Part shown: piece after piece, positions 37,380 to 45,092 of the stretch | How the letters are laid out: each line of letters starts with the position of its first letter | Numbering within the stretch: the first letter of the stretch is position 1 | NCBI RefSeq assembly: GCF_004116465.1 | Contig: NZ_PDJV01000021.1 | Location: 1 to 48,297 of the forward strand | Length of the DNA: 48,297 nt | Reading direction: 5' to 3' | DNA from: Arcobacter sp. F2176 | GTDB lineage: Bacteria > Campylobacterota > Campylobacteria > Campylobacterales > Arcobacteraceae | The notes under the pieces: generated by a model | What the model was told of the DNA's origin: nothing | What the model saw: the letters and a program-made list of their open reading frames with translations, nothing else | Database searches by the model: none | Made by a program: the position numbers and the translations under genes

Positions 37380-37385
37380 TATAAT
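37380..37385 (+). promoter_or_regulatory. -10 element of ssrA
   Basis: A perfect TATAAT in the context GGATATAATCC ends 15 nt before the mature 5' end of tmRNA. It fits transcription starting a few nt later with RNase P trimming the leader. No clear -35 box is visible, as is usual in this phylum. Confidence 0.7.
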
Positions 37386-37400
37386 CCTCTTCTTTGATAT

Positions 37401-37795
37401 GGGGATGACTTGGTATCGATTAGAGCAGTGAGGATTGGTTGCATGTCGGCCTGAACATGCCGTTATACGGTTCATTTTTTTTAGACGCAAATAATACAAA
37501 TTACGCTCCAGCTTACGCTAAAGTAGCATAAGTTAAACACAGACTCGCCTAACGGCTTGAGACTTTGGAGGTTTCCACTACAGATTCTATCTATGTAGTA
37601 TTACGGAGATTCACCCTAGATAGATTATCATTTTAGAGTTGATTTGACTATTTTGAGACATTTAAAATCTTAGCTTCACAATATGCCTTGCAGGTTGAGT
37701 TGTTGTAAAGTGAAATTCTTCAACCTTTTACTAAACATGTAGACGCTGGTAGTAGCTGTTTTAAGACTCCGGTTCAATTCCGGACATCTCCACCA
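37401..37795 (+). ncRNA. ssrA: tmRNA
   Basis: A 395-nt transfer-messenger RNA. The tRNA-like 5' half is GGGGATGACTTGGTATCGA, and the 3' half is GGTTCAATTCCGGACATCT ending CCACCA with an encoded CCA. The tag reading frame starts at GCA 37487 and ends at TAA 37529-37531, giving ANNTNYAPAYAKVA, close to other Campylobacterota tags. The 3' half also serves as the likely integration site of the following island, whose integrase starts 194 bp downstream. Confidence 0.97.
37771..37795 (+). other. Inferred left attachment site (attL) in the ssrA 3' end
   Basis: The T-arm and acceptor end of ssrA (GGTTCAATTCCGGACATCTC and CACCA) directly precede a P4-type integrase gene and non-core genes. Such integrases usually use tRNA or tmRNA 3' ends. 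The matching right copy is not present up to the window end, so the island must extend further. The exact core is unknown. Confidence 0.55.
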
Positions 37796-37908
37796 TTATA
37801 ACTCTCCATACAATTCATAAAAGTCCATTAAGCCACTAACAAATAGGACTTTATTATCATTTTTCGTCTAACATCATCTAATTACTTTTCAGTAAATCTA
37901 AATTTTTT

Positions 37909-37966
37909 GGGGTACTTTTTAGGGTTCTTTTTGTAAAATTAAGAAATTGAATTAAAAAAAGTACCC
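37909..37966. repeat. Inverted and direct repeats upstream of the integrase
   Basis: GGGTACTTTTTAGGGTTCTT (from 37910) contains two direct half-repeats (GGGTACTTTTT, GGGTTCTTTTT). It is matched on the opposite strand by AAAAAGTACCCT (to 37966). The elements lie 24-80 bp before the integrase start. They could be arm-type integrase sites or an autoregulatory operator, or a hairpin insulating the gene from ssrA transcription. Confidence 0.5.
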
Positions 37967-37989
37967 TAAAAATTCTCAAAAGGATTCAC

Positions 37990-39225
37990 ATGGCAAGAAC
38001 TATCATACCTTTGACTAATATAGAAATTAAATCTGCAAAACCTAAAGAAAAAGATTATAAACTTTTTGATGGTGGAGGTCTTTTCTTATTAGTTGTAAAA
38101 TCTGGTGGAAAAAGATGGAGATTAAAATATAGATTCAATAATAAAGAAAAAGTTTTATCTATAGGAACATATCCAACAATTTCTCTAAAAGATGCTAGAG
38201 AGATTAGAGATGATTATAAAAATCTAATCGCAAAAGGCATTGATCCCATTGAACAAAAAAGACAAGCTAAAGAAGAAAACAATACAAATGAAAAGAAAAA
38301 AGAGAACACATTTTATAAAGTTTCTCAAGAATGGCATAAAAATTATGAATCAGAAGTTTCTGAAAATTATCATGATAAATTAGGAAAAGCACTACAAAAC
38401 TATATTTATCCATTTATAAAGAATCAATCAATAGAAGATATAAGTAGATTAAATATCATTGAAATACTACAAGACTTAAAAAATAAAGGAATTGTAGAAA
38501 CTGCTAATAGAGTTTATACGACATTAAACAAAATATATAAATATGCAGTAACATTAGAATACACTTCACACAACATAATAGCTGACATAGAAAAAAAAAC
38601 AATCTTAGGTAAGAGAGAAAAAAGACACTACCCTACTTTTACGAAAGATAAAGATATAAAAGCTTTACTTCTTGCTATTAATGACTATAACGGAGATTAC
38701 TCAACAAAAATGGCATTAAAAATGCTTCCTTATGTTTTTGTTAGAAGTTTTAATATTAGATATTGTGAATGGTCTGAAATAGATTTTGAAAATAAACTAT
38801 GGATTATCCCAAAAGAAAAAATGAAAACAAAAATAGAATTTATACTTCCATTACCAAACCAAGTAATAAACTTACTAAATGAAATAAAACCATTTTCAGG
38901 AAGTGGTAAATATGTATTTCCAAGTTTTAGAGATAAAGATAAACCTATGAGTGATAATACTATTATTGGAGCATTAAGAAGAATGGGTTATGCAAAAGAT
39001 GAACTTGTAGCACATAGTTTTAGAGCTATGTTTTCTACAATAGCTTACGAAAATGCAAATACTGAAAATGGGCATAAATATACAGGAGAAGTTATCGAAG
39101 CCCTACTTGCTCATAAAGAACAAAATAAAATAAAAGCAGCTTATAATAGAGCATTATATAGAGACAGCATGAGAGGTTTAATTGAATGGTATGCTGAATA
39201 TTTGGATTATATAAAATGTAAATAA
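37990..39225 (+). CDS. int: P4-type tyrosine integrase of the ssrA island
   Basis: A 411-aa integrase. The N-terminal arm-binding domain (DUF4102) includes GLFLLVVKSGGKRWRLKYRF and SIGTYPTISLKDARE. A SAM-like core-binding domain covers about 105-200. The catalytic domain has the first Arg in VFVRSFNIRYCEW, HSFRAMF (His-x-x-Arg) and a C-terminal LLAHKEQNKIKAAYNRALY with the nucleophilic Tyr. All catalytic residues seem present, so it may be active. The start ATG follows AAAGGATTCAC. Its place immediately after ssrA defines the left end of the island. Confidence 0.95.
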   Translation: MARTIIPLTNIEIKSAKPKEKDYKLFDGGGLFLLVVKSGGKRWRLKYRFNNKEKVLSIGTYPTISLKDAREIRDDYKNLIAKGIDPIEQKRQAKEENNTNEKKKENTFYKVSQEWHKNYESEVSENYHDKLGKALQNYIYPFIKNQSIEDISRLNIIEILQDLKNKGIVETANRVYTTLNKIYKYAVTLEYTSHNIIADIEKKTILGKREKRHYPTFTKDKDIKALLLAINDYNGDYSTKMALKMLPYVFVRSFNIRYCEWSEIDFENKLWIIPKEKMKTKIEFILPLPNQVINLLNEIKPFSGSGKYVFPSFRDKDKPMSDNTIIGALRRMGYAKDELVAHSFRAMFSTIAYENANTENGHKYTGEVIEALLAHKEQNKIKAAYNRALYRDSMRGLIEWYAEYLDYIKCK

Positions 39226-39294
39226 TGCTATATACTTTAATAAAAAAACTATTACCTTATATAAGTATAAATTTAGATTCCTACAATAATTAGT

Positions 39295-39513
39295 TTAAAA
39301 AGATTTTTCATTTTGAATAATATAAGATATTAATTCTTTTCTATTTTTCTCTTTAATATAATTTGTTTGAAGTATTCTTCTAGAATTCATTCTTATTTCA
39401 TACATACTTACATTTATATTAGAAGTTTTCGAAACAACTGTATGAGTATTTGATGTATTTTCATATGTAAAATCTATTTCTAGTTGCTTAATTTTTCTAT
39501 TAGTTTTCACCAT
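39295..39513 (-). CDS. Hypothetical 72-aa protein overlapping the deaminase gene
   Basis: A small basic protein (IKQLEIDFTYEN, then a Lys/Asn/Arg-rich helix RRILQTNYIKEKNRKELISY). It starts at ATG 39511-39513, 14 nt inside the end of the deaminase gene, so its translation is coupled to it. No family is recognised. The tight coupling suggests a modulator or partner of the deaminase, but this is inference only. Confidence 0.6.
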   Translation of the reverse strand: MVKTNRKIKQLEIDFTYENTSNTHTVVSKTSNINVSMYEIRMNSRRILQTNYIKEKNRKELISYIIQNEKSF

Positions 39514-41044
39514 TTTCAGCCCCTTCTTCTTTTATTAATCCACACTCAACCAATGCATGAATTGCTTGGTTTTCTAAAGTTGGAATTGCTTGTAACGATA
39601 TTCTACTTTTAGGACGAGCAATTTTTATATCTTGTTTTATAATTTTACCATCTTTATTCTTTCGTTCTTCCTTCATGGAAAAGAAATTAAGATACTTTCT
39701 TGGAGATACTCCATCATATGCAAGTATTCTAACTTTTTTATTATCACTTTCATCTTCTGTTAATGCATCACTATGTAATGTCATACCTAAACTTTTCTTA
39801 TAGGGTTCAATATAATAAATATTTTTGATACCAGCTAAGATGATGTGTCTTGCACAATTATGACAAGGATAAGTAGTACAATATAAATTACCTCCAACCA
39901 TTTTATTATTAGTCATTTGGCTACCAATAATAATAGCATGCATTTCTGCATGAATAGATCTAGAGTACTCAATAATATTCTTAAATTTAGATTTTTTAAT
40001 TATATCCATAACATTTTTTATATCTTTACTATTTTGAGCAAGTGCTTTTCCAATTTCTTCTTCAATATTGTCTAAAATACCAGTTCTATGTGTTACATTA
40101 CTACAATATCCTAAGTCTTTACACCTTTTATTATCTGTATCAGTATATAGATTACCACCAAACTTTGGTACATCATTCCAGCCACGTGCAATTGTAACTC
40201 CATTTTCATCAGTAATTGTTGCTCCCACTTGTCGAGATAAACAGGCAGAATTACCAGCTGAAGATTTAGCATTATACATTGCCTCTTCATCACTATTAGG
40301 CGTAATTATTTTAGTATCAAAGATAAGATGCATATATCTATTTATTCTTTCATGAAGTGATTTCTTATTTACTTTAGAACTTCTAATAAAAATATCTCCA
40401 TTTATAAATGTATCTCTTACATTTTGACCAAATAAATCATTTTCATATTCATCTGAAGCCATTATACTCTTGATTTCATCGTTAGATAATCCATTATTTC
40501 TTAAATTTTCTTTTCTCTCCTCTTCAGGTGAAAAAATACTAAATAAATAGAATATATCTCCATAAATAGATTGTAATAATTTTAGTTCTTCATAGTTTTT
40601 TAAAGAATCTATTATATAGCATTTTCTTCTTGATGTTGCATCCGTCGTTTTTTTTATTTTTCTTTCTTCTCGTATTTGTTTAATTGCTAATTCAATAAGA
40701 ATTGATTTATTATTATATTTAGTTCTTAAGTTATCTCCACCTTCTATTTTCCACATCAAATTAGAATAGGCAGGTGTTTTACCAACTTCACTATTAGGAG
40801 AAACATCGTAGTACGTTTCAATAAAATCAGATACTTTTATATACTCTATTTCATAATTATAATCAGTCAATCTTTTTTTTATTGCTTCTATAACATAATC
40901 TCTATTAGAACCAATGGGAGAACAAATACCTATTATTAATTCATCAGTAGATGTATTTTCAATTTTTTCTTTTGTAGTTGATGATGTTGTTGTTAATTTA
41001 AATAGAGCAGAATCTTCAGTTTTTTTTAGTACAGCACTTGACAT
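39500..41044 (-). CDS. Anti-phage dCTP-deaminase-like protein (P-loop plus deaminase)
   Basis: A 514-aa two-domain protein. An N-terminal nucleotide-kinase-like domain has a P-loop-like GICSPIGSNR (residues 39-48) without the usual GKS/T, so it may sense rather than phosphorylate. The C-terminal domain is a cytidine/deoxycytidylate deaminase with CLSRQVGATI, the zinc His and catalytic Glu in SIHAEMHAII (His365, Glu367) and PCHNC at about 393-397. The architecture is that of phage-defence deaminases that deplete dCTP during infection. It is first in a two-gene unit in an integrase island, which fits defence. The start ATG has AGGA upstream. Confidence 0.85.
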   Translation of the reverse strand: MSSAVLKKTEDSALFKLTTTSSTTKEKIENTSTDELIIGICSPIGSNRDYVIEAIKKRLTDYNYEIEYIKVSDFIETYYDVSPNSEVGKTPAYSNLMWKIEGGDNLRTKYNNKSILIELAIKQIREERKIKKTTDATSRRKCYIIDSLKNYEELKLLQSIYGDIFYLFSIFSPEEERKENLRNNGLSNDEIKSIMASDEYENDLFGQNVRDTFINGDIFIRSSKVNKKSLHERINRYMHLIFDTKIITPNSDEEAMYNAKSSAGNSACLSRQVGATITDENGVTIARGWNDVPKFGGNLYTDTDNKRCKDLGYCSNVTHRTGILDNIEEEIGKALAQNSKDIKNVMDIIKKSKFKNIIEYSRSIHAEMHAIIIGSQMTNNKMVGGNLYCTTYPCHNCARHIILAGIKNIYYIEPYKKSLGMTLHSDALTEDESDNKKVRILAYDGVSPRKYLNFFSMKEERKNKDGKIIKQDIKIARPKSRISLQAIPTLENQAIHALVECGLIKEEGAENGEN

Positions 41045-41089
41045 TTTTTTCCTATATTTAATAAATTAAAGGTAATATTAATTAACGTG

Positions 41090-41095
41090 ATTATA
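41090..41095 (-). promoter_or_regulatory. Candidate -10 box of the deaminase gene
   Basis: On the minus strand a perfect TATAAT sits 45 nt before the deaminase start, with the ribosome site TATAGGAA downstream of it. It is the only good -10 in this AT-rich spacer; support is by inspection only. Confidence 0.4.
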
Positions 41096-41186
41096 TTAAA
41101 ATTTTCCTAATATATTAATAAATAACAAATTTAATTACACACAGCAAAATTCCGAGGACAGTTTATCTAATTATTTAAATAAACAA

Positions 41187-41385
41187 TCAAATCCCCTTCA
41201 ACTTATCCTTAAACTCAATAACCTTTTTAACCAAAGGCAATAAACCAATATTTTGTATAAACTCTGCATCGCTTAAATTACTCAAAGCAAAGTTTCTTAA
41301 TAATCTAGATTTTCTTATATTTACACACCTTATTTGCACAGTATTTTTAATTTTATCTTCTTGAATATCCCATAATTCCTATGTT
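41187..41385 (-). pseudogene. Open-frame remnant, possibly the 3' end of a plasmid rep gene
   Basis: About 60 codons are open on the minus strand, ending at TGA 41187-41189. The last part reads RKSRLLRNFALSNLSDAEF then IQNIGLLPLVKKVIEFKDKL and looks like real protein. There is no start codon with a ribosome site, and a TAG closes the frame upstream. One iteron copy (41326-41346) falls inside the frame, so a coding 3' end seems fused to origin DNA by deletion. Its direction, with iterons upstream, is that of a rep gene, but the family is not recognised. Confidence 0.4.
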
Positions 41386-41823
41386 TTAGCTCTTGATTCT
41401 AAGACATTACTCTTAATTTATTTATATATTCGTTTGATACCTACCTTATATTGTGAGTATTTATTTGATTTTATTTTAGTAAATGCCTATAATCCCCCAA
41501 ATTTCTTGATTTTTTTAAAGTCACCTACCTTATATTGTAAGATTTTTATATAGTTTACCTACCTTATATTGTGAGTATTTTTTAATTAGATACCTTATTT
41601 GGTAAGATTTTTACAATTTATCTACCTTATATTGTGAGTATTTATTTGATTTTATTTTAGTAAATGCCTATAATCCCCCAAATTTCTTGATTTTTTAAAA
41701 GTCACCTACCTTATATTGTAAGATTTTTATATACTTTACCTACCTTATATTATGAGTATTTTTTAATTAGACACCTTATTTGGTAAGACTTTTTTATTTA
41801 CATACCTTATTTGCACAGTATTT
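41326..41823 (+). repeat. Array of ten iteron-like repeats (plasmid-type origin)
   Basis: Ten direct copies of a ~21-bp element of the type TACCTTATATTGTGAGTATT. They start at 41326, 41442, 41526, 41560, 41591, 41623, 41707, 41741, 41772 and 41803. Subtypes occur: TTGTGAG, TTGTAAG, TTGGTAAG and TTGCACAG. All lie in one orientation in very AT-rich DNA. Such same-strand ~20-bp repeats next to a rep gene are the hallmark of theta-replicating plasmid origins. Here no intact rep gene is present, so the origin is probably a relic or relies on a factor in trans. Confidence 0.75.
41440..41801 (+). repeat. 181-bp tandem duplication within the iteron array
   Basis: The block 41440-41620 recurs at 41621-41801. 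Each holds four iterons at the same offsets (181 bp apart pair by pair) and the segment TAGTAAATGCCTATAATCCC. The copies differ by only a few changes, such as TTGTGAG versus TTATGAG in the third iteron, so the duplication is fairly recent. Confidence 0.9.
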
Positions 41824-42000
41824 TTAATTATCAAACTCATAAAAAACGTTATAGTCTCCTACTTTTAATAATTATTGTAAGTTTAGTCTAATACTTATTA
41901 TAAAGAATCTCGTTTGAAAAAAAATTAAGCATCATAAAATTAAAAATTATTTGATTTTTTTATCATATTTTTAATTCTGCAACAAAAATCCAATTTAAAA

Positions 42001-42480
42001 AAACTGCATAAAAACTGTCACTCAATGCACCGTAAAATCGGGAAAAGTGAAAAAATGACTTTTGCACTTAAAGGTCATTCTTGCTTTTTAAAAAAAATGG
42101 TGTTTTTTAATGGGTCTAAAAATTAAAAACTGCATAAAAACTGTCACTCAATGCACCGTAAAATCGGGAAAAGTGAAAAAATGACTTTTGCACTTAAAGG
42201 TCATTCTTGCTTTTTAAAAAAAATGGTGTTTTTTAATGGGTGTAAAAATTAAAAACTGCATAAAAACTGTCACTCAATACACCATAAAATCGAGAAAAGT
42301 GGGAAAATGACTTTTGCACTTTCTGCAATCCAAAAATGGTTTATTATCTAAAAGGCAAGAAATGGCATTTTTACCATATTTATTATTATATATAAAAATT
42401 TACTATTTAAAAAAAACTGCATAAAAACTGTCACTCAATGTACCATGAAATCGGAAAAAGTAGAAAAATGACTTTTGCAC
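42001..42480 (+). repeat. Four copies of an unexplained ~70-nt element
   Basis: Copies begin at 42001, 42127, 42253 and 42414 with AAACTGCATAAAAACTGTCA and end TGACTTTTGCACTT. The first two form nearly identical 126-bp tandem units; copies three and four are diverged in their flanks. Within a unit, AAGTGAAAA can pair with TTTTGCACTT, and alternatively AATGAC can pair with GTCATT downstream, so two hairpins exclude each other. The AATGAC/GTCATT pairing persists in copy four despite different loop sequence. No frame of note crosses the copies. They may be part of the plasmid-type origin or an RNA array. Confidence 0.8.
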
Positions 42481-42674
42481 TTTTATCCTTATTTTATAGT
42501 CATTCTTATCTCATAAGCTAAAAATAACTCAAAATCATTTTTTTTTAGAAAAAACATACATTTTTTAAGCTTCCACCAGTATTCATTTAAGTTTCAGAAA
42601 TTAAACCTTAAACTAGTTTAAGATTAGATTGATTTTATAGAGCAATTAATTTTATATTTATAAATATTTATACT

Positions 42675-42929
42675 CTAATGTATACCTTTAAAAAACTCAC
42701 AAACATCCACTTCTAAAACATTAGCTATTTTGATTAGATGTTCTATATTAAAATGTTTATTATTTAGTGCTAATTCTCCAACAGAAATAGTTCCTACAGC
42801 TTTATGACCAATTGCTAGAGATAGATTTAGTTGAGTTATTTTTTTCTTTTTTCTTTCATTTTTGACATTCTCACCAATCTTTTTATAAATCTTTTGCATT
42901 TGTTTATCAGTAATGTCACAGTTTTTCAT
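42675..42929 (-). CDS. XRE-family transcriptional regulator
   Basis: An 84-aa single-domain helix-turn-helix protein of the Cro/C1 type. The HTH is ITQLNLSLAIGHKAVGTISVGELAL, followed by NIEHLIKIANVLEVDVCEFF, the usual helices 4-5. The ATG at 42929 has ATAGGT upstream, and this ribosome site overlaps the half-site of an inverted repeat, so it probably represses itself. It is divergent from the two lipoprotein genes and may control them too. Confidence 0.9.
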   Translation of the reverse strand: MKNCDITDKQMQKIYKKIGENVKNERKKKKITQLNLSLAIGHKAVGTISVGELALNNKHFNIEHLIKIANVLEVDVCEFFKGIH

Positions 42930-42937
42930 TTTTATAC

Positions 42938-42999
42938 CTATAGTTAGTTTTTACAAGTATATTTCTTATGAAAAATCTTCTCAACTAACTATAGTTAGT
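42938..42999. promoter_or_regulatory. Operator-like repeats between XRE gene and lipoprotein genes
   Basis: A perfect 16-bp palindrome ACTAACTATAGTTAGT (42984-42999) shares the 11-mer CTATAGTTAGT with a second copy at 42938-42948, 51 bp apart (about five helical turns). The second copy overlaps the XRE ribosome site. Binding by an XRE dimer at both would block the xre promoter and the divergent transcript. Confidence 0.7.
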
Positions 43000-43082
43000 A
43001 TTTAGAGTTATTATTGTAAAATATTAAAGAAACTTTTCATTGAATTATCAAATATCTAGCCATGAAATAAAGGAAGTTTAGT

Positions 43083-43298
43083 ATGAAAAAATTATTAGTA
43101 TTGGAATTTATAGTTTTGGTTTTATTTCTAAATGGATGTAGTTCAACAACTACAAATTTATCACAAGAAAAAGTTGTTCAAGCTAATATTCAAGAAGATA
43201 AATATGACGATTTTGACAGAATGGATAGAGAAGATGAAAGACTTATGAGTAACAATAATGGTCTTTTAAATTTAAATACTTGTCCTATTACTAGATAA
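43083..43298 (+). CDS. Small lipoprotein (71 aa)
   Basis: The signal peptide MKKLLVLEFIVLVLF leads to the lipobox LNGC, with lipid-bearing Cys at residue 19. The mature part is only ~50 residues, acidic in the middle (DKYDDFDRMDREDERL). The family is not recognised. The ATG follows AAGGAAG. It lies 21 nt upstream of a second lipoprotein gene and appears to be co-transcribed with it. Confidence 0.8.
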   Translation: MKKLLVLEFIVLVLFLNGCSSTTTNLSQEKVVQANIQEDKYDDFDRMDREDERLMSNNNGLLNLNTCPITR

Positions 43299-43319
43299 TA
43301 AATAAAATAAGGAACTAAA

Positions 43320-44033
43320 GTGAAATTTACAATATTAAAAATCTTAAGTATAGGAGTAGTTACAGCTTTATTTTCAGGTTGTGCTACTACTACATTTAAA
43401 AATGTTTCGGAGTTAAACAAAGTTACTAACAAAGAGTGTTCTAAACCAACTAAAAATTTATCAGCTTGGCATATAGATAATTTATATGATTGTAAAACAA
43501 AATCTTTTTTTATACCTTATCAATTATGGAGTGGTGCTAAATTTGATGGTAACAAAGAAACAAGTATCAACCATCAAGTAGATAATACAAGTTATGCTAC
43601 TCATAATAAATCATCTAAATTAGTTCCTATTAAAATAGTAGGTACAAAAAAATGGGTTAATAAAATTACAAAAGAAGAAAATAATATCTATGTTAGAACA
43701 ACAGAAACAAAAGGCGTTAAAAAAGTTCAATATTTTGTTGCCAATGAAATGGGAATAGGTAGAGTTTATGATGATAGAGAGGGTGGAAGATATTTTAGTG
43801 GTACTGGTATTAAGTTTCCATCAGGTTATGGTTGGAGATTAGGAGAAAGAAGAACTGCATTTGATATTGAAAATGGAGAAGATAGAAGTACTGAAATAGA
43901 AATTGTAGCTATGACTTTTGATGATAAACAAGAGTTAAAAGATATTACTTTTAATTGGTGGACTAATGGTTATTTTGATAGACAATATACATATACTGTA
44001 AATAATGGCTTAGCTAAGTCTGTTAAACAATAA
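43320..44033 (+). CDS. Lipoprotein (237 aa) of unknown function
   Basis: It starts at GTG with AAGGAACT upstream. A signal peptide ends in the lipobox LFSGC (Cys at 21). The mature domain is strand-rich, with TKKWVNKITKEENNIYVRTTE and a C-terminal FNWWTNGYFDRQYTYTVNNG that recalls small outer-membrane lipoproteins, though I cannot name the family. It is second in the operon with the 71-aa lipoprotein. It lies in the island between the XRE regulator and the nuclease-like operon. Confidence 0.82.
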   Translation: MKFTILKILSIGVVTALFSGCATTTFKNVSELNKVTNKECSKPTKNLSAWHIDNLYDCKTKSFFIPYQLWSGAKFDGNKETSINHQVDNTSYATHNKSSKLVPIKIVGTKKWVNKITKEENNIYVRTTETKGVKKVQYFVANEMGIGRVYDDREGGRYFSGTGIKFPSGYGWRLGERRTAFDIENGEDRSTEIEIVAMTFDDKQELKDITFNWWTNGYFDRQYTYTVNNGLAKSVKQ

Positions 44034-44383
44034 GTAGCTTTAGAAGAATCACTCCCAGTAGACTTGCTACCAATAACCACGCAATAAAATATTGTTGAGA
44101 AGTGACTAGAATAATTCTATAATAATGTTTTAATTTTGTCAATTAAATAAATGTATGAGATGAATACAACTTATTGACATTTAAAAAAAATAAGAATAGA
44201 ATTTGTACTAGAAAAGAAAGCTTAACGAGATGATAAAAAACTGCAATTTTTTATCACACAATTAGACTTATCTTCTTTAAACTTTTAGATTAGCTCTATC
44301 TCATTTTATTTATAAAGTGAGATTAGAATTCCACTATTAAAAAGTTTTATTTTATAACTGTAACCAATATTATTATAAAATTT
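44034..44383. terminator. Gene-free convergent spacer with two hairpins
   Basis: The 350-bp spacer between convergent units holds a 9-bp perfect stem GATAAAAAA/TTTTTTATC (44232-44255, 6-nt loop), which can act as a terminator for the lipoprotein operon. It also has a stem ATCTCA/TGAGAT (44298-44323) nearer the 219-aa gene. I see no gene, RNA or repeat otherwise. Confidence 0.5.
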
Positions 44384-45043
44384 TTATATTTCATTTAAAA
44401 TCTTCATAAAATCTTGTGTTATATGACTATAGATAGCATATTCAGCATGTATGTTTTTTTCATAATTTGGTGAAGGTTTTTCTATACCAGATAACCTAAA
44501 ATTCTTTTTTGTCATCTCATCAAAAATCTGTAACTTAATACATTTTTTATAAGTAAAATAATCAATAGTTTTATTAATTTCAAAATAACCTCTATCCATA
44601 GTATTCTCAGGTAATATTAGATTATTTTTAATAGATAAAAAATCCATATCATTTAATTGTAAAACAATATTTATTAATTCAGCTTCTTGATATTGTAGTG
44701 TTTTATTACGTATTAGCTCAACCGATAGTCTTGCTAAAAACTTAGCTTGCATTTCATATGTAGTTCTTCTTGCATTTTCTATAAATTCATATAAATAGTT
44801 TAAGTTTTTATTATTAGTTACTAAATCGTTATAAAACTCTTTTTTTTCTTTATCACTAATTTTACTATGTTCGTATGCAAAATATTCAAGTCGCTGAGAA
44901 AACCTATTTACTATGTAATCGTCCATACAATTTTTTAACGATTCTAATTTTGACTCTTGATAAAAAAATTTACATGCAAATAATCCTATATTATAGCCTT
45001 CTTGTGCTATCTCTTCTGCAATATCAACTAAATTGTATTTCAT
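44384..45043 (-). CDS. Hypothetical 219-aa protein downstream of the two-frame nuclease-like gene
   Basis: A soluble, mostly helical protein. Helical segments such as LIRNKTLQYQEAELINIVLQ and a motif-poor C-terminus give no family. There is no signal peptide or membrane helix. The ATG follows AGAGGAAATAATT and lies 49 nt after the stop of the large upstream gene in the same direction, so the genes form one operon. An accessory or immunity role is possible but not shown. Confidence 0.75.
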   Translation of the reverse strand: MKYNLVDIAEEIAQEGYNIGLFACKFFYQESKLESLKNCMDDYIVNRFSQRLEYFAYEHSKISDKEKKEFYNDLVTNNKNLNYLYEFIENARRTTYEMQAKFLARLSVELIRNKTLQYQEAELINIVLQLNDMDFLSIKNNLILPENTMDRGYFEINKTIDYFTYKKCIKLQIFDEMTKKNFRLSGIEKPSPNYEKNIHAEYAIYSHITQDFMKILNEI

Positions 45044-45092
45044 CTAATTATTTCCTCTAAAATTAAATAATTGTACTTTCCCCATATATCAT

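Noticed and set aside
37796-37989. Additional RNA gene between ssrA and the integrase
   Set aside because: Only inverted/direct repeats were found; no tRNA fold or second CCA-ending structure is visible.
41326-41823. Regular short repeats considered as a CRISPR array
   Set aside because: The spacing is irregular, the intervening segments are themselves duplicated (181-bp period) rather than unique, and no cas gene is present. Iterons fit better.
42001-42480. 126-bp repeats considered as transposon ends or a type III antitoxin array
   Set aside because: All copies lie in the same orientation with no transposase, and no adjacent ToxN-like gene exists. The units are longer than typical antitoxin RNA repeats.
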